This document shows positions 61,590 through 64,000 of a stretch of DNA of 64,000 nt, piece after piece. Numbering within the stretch: position 1 is the first letter of the stretch; the number at the start of each line of letters is the position of its first letter. The DNA comes from Aradus depressus (Eukaryota; Arthropoda; Insecta; Hemiptera; Aradidae): assembly GCA_963662175.1 (NCBI GenBank), contig OY759217.1:46228108-46292107 (forward strand), given 5' to 3'. The position numbers and the translations under genes were made by a program. Below the pieces are notes generated by a model, which worked only from the letters and a program-made list of their open reading frames with translations, was not told where the DNA came from and did not search any database.

Positions 61590-61862
61590 TTGTTCTTATT
61601 TGAGCTCAATCTTCAAGTCTCCAGCTGTAATAGGGCCGAGATCCCTGTACAGGCTCTGATGAATACCTGAATATCTTGGAAACGGCATACCCGATTTCCA
61701 CCAAATATGGCTAAGAACCATCTCGCAAATACCAGCTTTTGAAACGACAAACCCGCTTTGAAATCGGTTAAGACGTCTTGGAGCTACGATGCCACATACA
61801 GACAGACACACACACAAAGCTTCAAACTTATAACATCCATTCCTTTTGCGTCGGGGGTTAAA
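61590..61862 (-). repeat. Probable dispersed repeat end (unclassified)
   Basis: The minus strand reads like a repeat tail with 'gtgtgtgtctgtctgtatgt' and the open frame CVCLSVCGIVAPRRLNRFQS. The style (a 'gtctgt' run beside conserved non-coding text) resembles family A, but the sequence is different. No second copy is in the window. Confidence 0.35.
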
Positions 61863-61981
61863 ACGAATAATTTTTGACGTTGGTAAATTGTATAAGTTTT
61901 ATCTGGCTTAAATAAAATTTTAAGAAGCTCATGGGTGACTGCTAAGTCCTGGAAGTCTTCTCTGAAATCATCAGGTTATTC

Positions 61982-61982
<1 letters not shown>

Positions 61983-62050
<68 letters not shown>
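61983..62050. repeat. C homopolymer tract, 68 bp with one A
   Basis: The longest C tract in the window, interrupted once at 62018. Confidence 0.85.
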
Positions 62051-62053
<3 letters not shown>

Positions 62054-62054
62054 T

Positions 62055-63045
62055 CCCTTCCAGAAATATTGGTGAGGTACTTACAGAGTAATGATAAAGT
62101 TTCAAATTATTTTACTGAGTATTAAGAGAAGCTTCACTAACCACTGTAATATGTGGCAGGTGCAAGGATGCAACTTCATGGTGCATTATGCCCTAAAGGA
62201 GTCCGATGTGATCCTGAGGTATGCTGCGAGTGGAGCACGCGATGTCAGATTCCAATCCAATAATCGGTTGCAGATGATGCAAGGGGAGACAAGCGGGACG
62301 CCTACCCGCATCTGTTACCAAGTTGCTGAGGGGCTGCTCTTTCTATCTGACCATCTTCCTTCCATCTCGGCAGTCTTCCAAGAACACACAGAGCTTTCTA
62401 TTCGACAAGTCACCCCTTCCCGTTGCCATGTTGCACACGGGTCTCGGTCTACTCCCTCATCAACAAGCTGATTATACGGCCTATCTCCATTTCCGACAGG
62501 GGATCTCTGTCTTTTTTGGAGCATGAGGACACTTGAAACAATAAAAGAAGGGAAGGAGTTTGAACCCAAACCATTATTTTCTTCTTCTTGGTATTGCATT
62601 TTGAATTTCCACCAGAGTATACAACAGTTGGGATACGCCATATTTTTTTTTTTTTGGGGGGTGGGGGGGGGTTAATTATTAATTTTTTGGGGGTATTCAA
62701 GAATTATTCAAGGTCAGCTTGAAGTGTAAATTATTGGTATGCAAGGAACTGTCTAGGGAAGGAATTTTTTCATTTCATTTACTTTTAATAAAGGAATACC
62801 ATCGAAGGAATAACATAAGAACATGGGTGCCACATTCCCACTTTGACAATTACTTCTAAGTTGAGGGGCGTCAAAAAACATTTTTAACAATTTTAAAAGT
62901 GTATGGCCCGCATCTGAAAACCTAACGCATAATGCGCCCCACGCAAGGAATCTAAAGGTATAATGCACGTGAAAAAAGTTCCTGACCCCTGGCATATTAA
63001 AAAAAAAATTAAAATCTTTATTTCTATTGATTATCAACCAGAGTT
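62055..63045. other. No supported gene
   Basis: The open frame 62091-62471 has coding-like composition near 62150-62330 but no recognisable domain and no clear splice sites. A T/G mixed tract lies at 62643-62671. Confidence 0.3.
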
Positions 63046-63049
63046 AATT

Positions 63050-63165
63050 AGTTATTATGACTCATACCCGGGCTTTAACTACAAGGTCATATAGCCTACT
63101 ACCAGGGCGCTTTTTCGTCACTCTGGTGGACATGAGCACAAGCATACCACTGAGCTACTGGCGCC
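63050..63165 (-). repeat. SINE family 1 with internal deletion
   Basis: The end ('ttatgactcatacccgggct') joins directly to the head ('acaagcataccactgagcta', 'ctggcgcc'), with about 220 bp of body missing. The junction is at 'gacatgagca'. Confidence 0.85.
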
Positions 63166-63169
63166 TTCA

Positions 63170-63680
63170 GAATTAGGAATGAAATTTACAAGAAAAAGTA
63201 TACACAAATAAAAAATGGTAATGTCAAACTGAAAATAAAAATATATAAATAATTTACTTACTGAAAAATGAAAAGTAAAAACGAAAATTAAATTCATACG
63301 GCTAAAAAACTACAATTAATTATACACAAAAAATAACTAAATGAACTGTCCGCGCTCATACCGAAGGAAAATAAATAAATATAAAAATATATATAACGTC
63401 TATTTAGTATTGTACACCAAACTCAGCAATTTTAACAACACAAAAAATGTTTTACTCCAGGTTATGCCATGAATTGCCAACTTCGTATGTAGAAAAAAGG
63501 CAGTAGATTTTCGACTTGGTTTCGTGGTTTACCTGGTTCGAAGTTCGAACTAGTGGTACTTGAGATTAGTAACAGTGGTGAGGTTCGCCAGTCATTGTTT
63601 ACCTATAAGTTATATAGTTCCTAATACGACGTTATTAGAGAAGTGCTTAATAGTGATTATACCGTTACTATTTTATATAA
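63170..63680. other. AT-rich DNA, nothing recognised
   Basis: No motif, repeat partner or exon is supported. Confidence 0.35.
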
Positions 63681-63871
63681 GTCCCTGAGTAAGATACGTA
63701 GATTTTCAGCCAAATCGGTCCACTAGTTTTAGAAGGAGAGCAAAAATTTAGTTAATAAATTCGCGCTGGGAGAGAAGATTTTTTACTCCAGCTGTACGAA
63801 GTATAGGGGAAGTTATGTAATCGGCCAAAAATTCGATGCGGAGTTTTCAACGGAATTTCATGTTTTCCGAA

Positions 63872-63873
<2 letters not shown>
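63680..63873 (+). repeat. Dispersed repeat family A: 3' part then 5' start
   Basis: 'ttttcagccaaatcggtcca' to 'ttcgcgctgggagagaag' is a family A interior-to-end. 'agctgtacgaagtatagggg' starts another copy that runs into the T tract. Confidence 0.6.

Positions 63874-63919
<46 letters not shown>
63874..63919. repeat. T46 homopolymer
   Basis: 46 uninterrupted T inside the start of a family A copy. Confidence 0.9.
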
Positions 63920-63922
<3 letters not shown>

Positions 63923-64000
63923 CCCGACCTCCAGTGGAGGCCACGACATAATCGCCGAATCGTCGGGGAAAAAAGGGCCTAACAATTTTATTAACAAATA

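Noticed and set aside
62091..62471. A 126-residue open frame as a host exon
   Set aside because: It has no domain, no splice sites and no ATG; the region borders a C tract and repeats.

Overview
This window is nuclear DNA from a eukaryote, almost certainly an arthropod and probably an insect. The evidence is intron-containing genes with GT-AG junctions in continuous phase, AT-rich non-coding DNA, tRNA-derived SINEs, and insect-type transposons (mariner, piggyBac, hAT, pogo, Jockey-like and Penelope-like). There are no operons, CRISPR arrays or prokaryotic signals. A hemipteran is possible, but the sequence alone does not settle the species.

Two host genes can be rebuilt. On the plus strand, six exons (2580-11658) with fully compatible phases encode a 370-residue mitochondrial large-subunit ribosomal protein, mL37 (mRpL37). 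A DRE-like TATCGATA lies just upstream of its start. On the minus strand, six exons (24486 down to 14437) encode a membrane protein with an FN3-like domain, a ZP-N-like domain, one transmembrane helix and a short acidic/Ser-Thr-rich tail. A possible signal-peptide exon lies at 28486-28543. The two genes converge; their 3' ends are about 2.8 kb apart, separated by decayed LINE sequence. The last exon of the ZP-like gene is part of a 171-bp tandem duplication.

From about 24.6 kb onward the window is essentially repeat DNA. In order it holds: a head-to-head inverted pair of Penelope-like fragments (24671-26940) with a 12-bp target-site duplication (TSD); a hAT-like element with TIRs and 8-bp TSD nested in a SINE (28970-29755); a MADF-encoding, TIR-bounded element (about 34520-35325); a 6.1-kb minisatellite of 17/18-bp units flanked by a 37-bp direct repeat (36245-42400); a piggyBac relic between TTAA sites (49813-51551) carrying a nested SINE; a 5'-truncated Jockey-like LINE with a 13-bp TSD (51720-52896); relics of pogo/CENP-B-type and mariner transposases (53.5 and 55 kb); an array of 205-bp units (56.0-56.8 kb); and a LINE C-terminal fragment (60.9 kb). 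A tRNA-headed SINE family appears more than 20 times on both strands, a second SINE family twice, and an unclassified dispersed repeat (here 'family A') about a dozen times.

The most interesting thread is a set of sequences with the pattern CTGANGA - short hairpin - GAAA, the conserved core order of a hammerhead ribozyme. They lie in both arms of the Penelope-like pair and in several small foldback elements with no ORF, which suggests a family of small, possibly self-cleaving non-autonomous elements related to Penelope-like retroelements. This was found by eye and is not tested.
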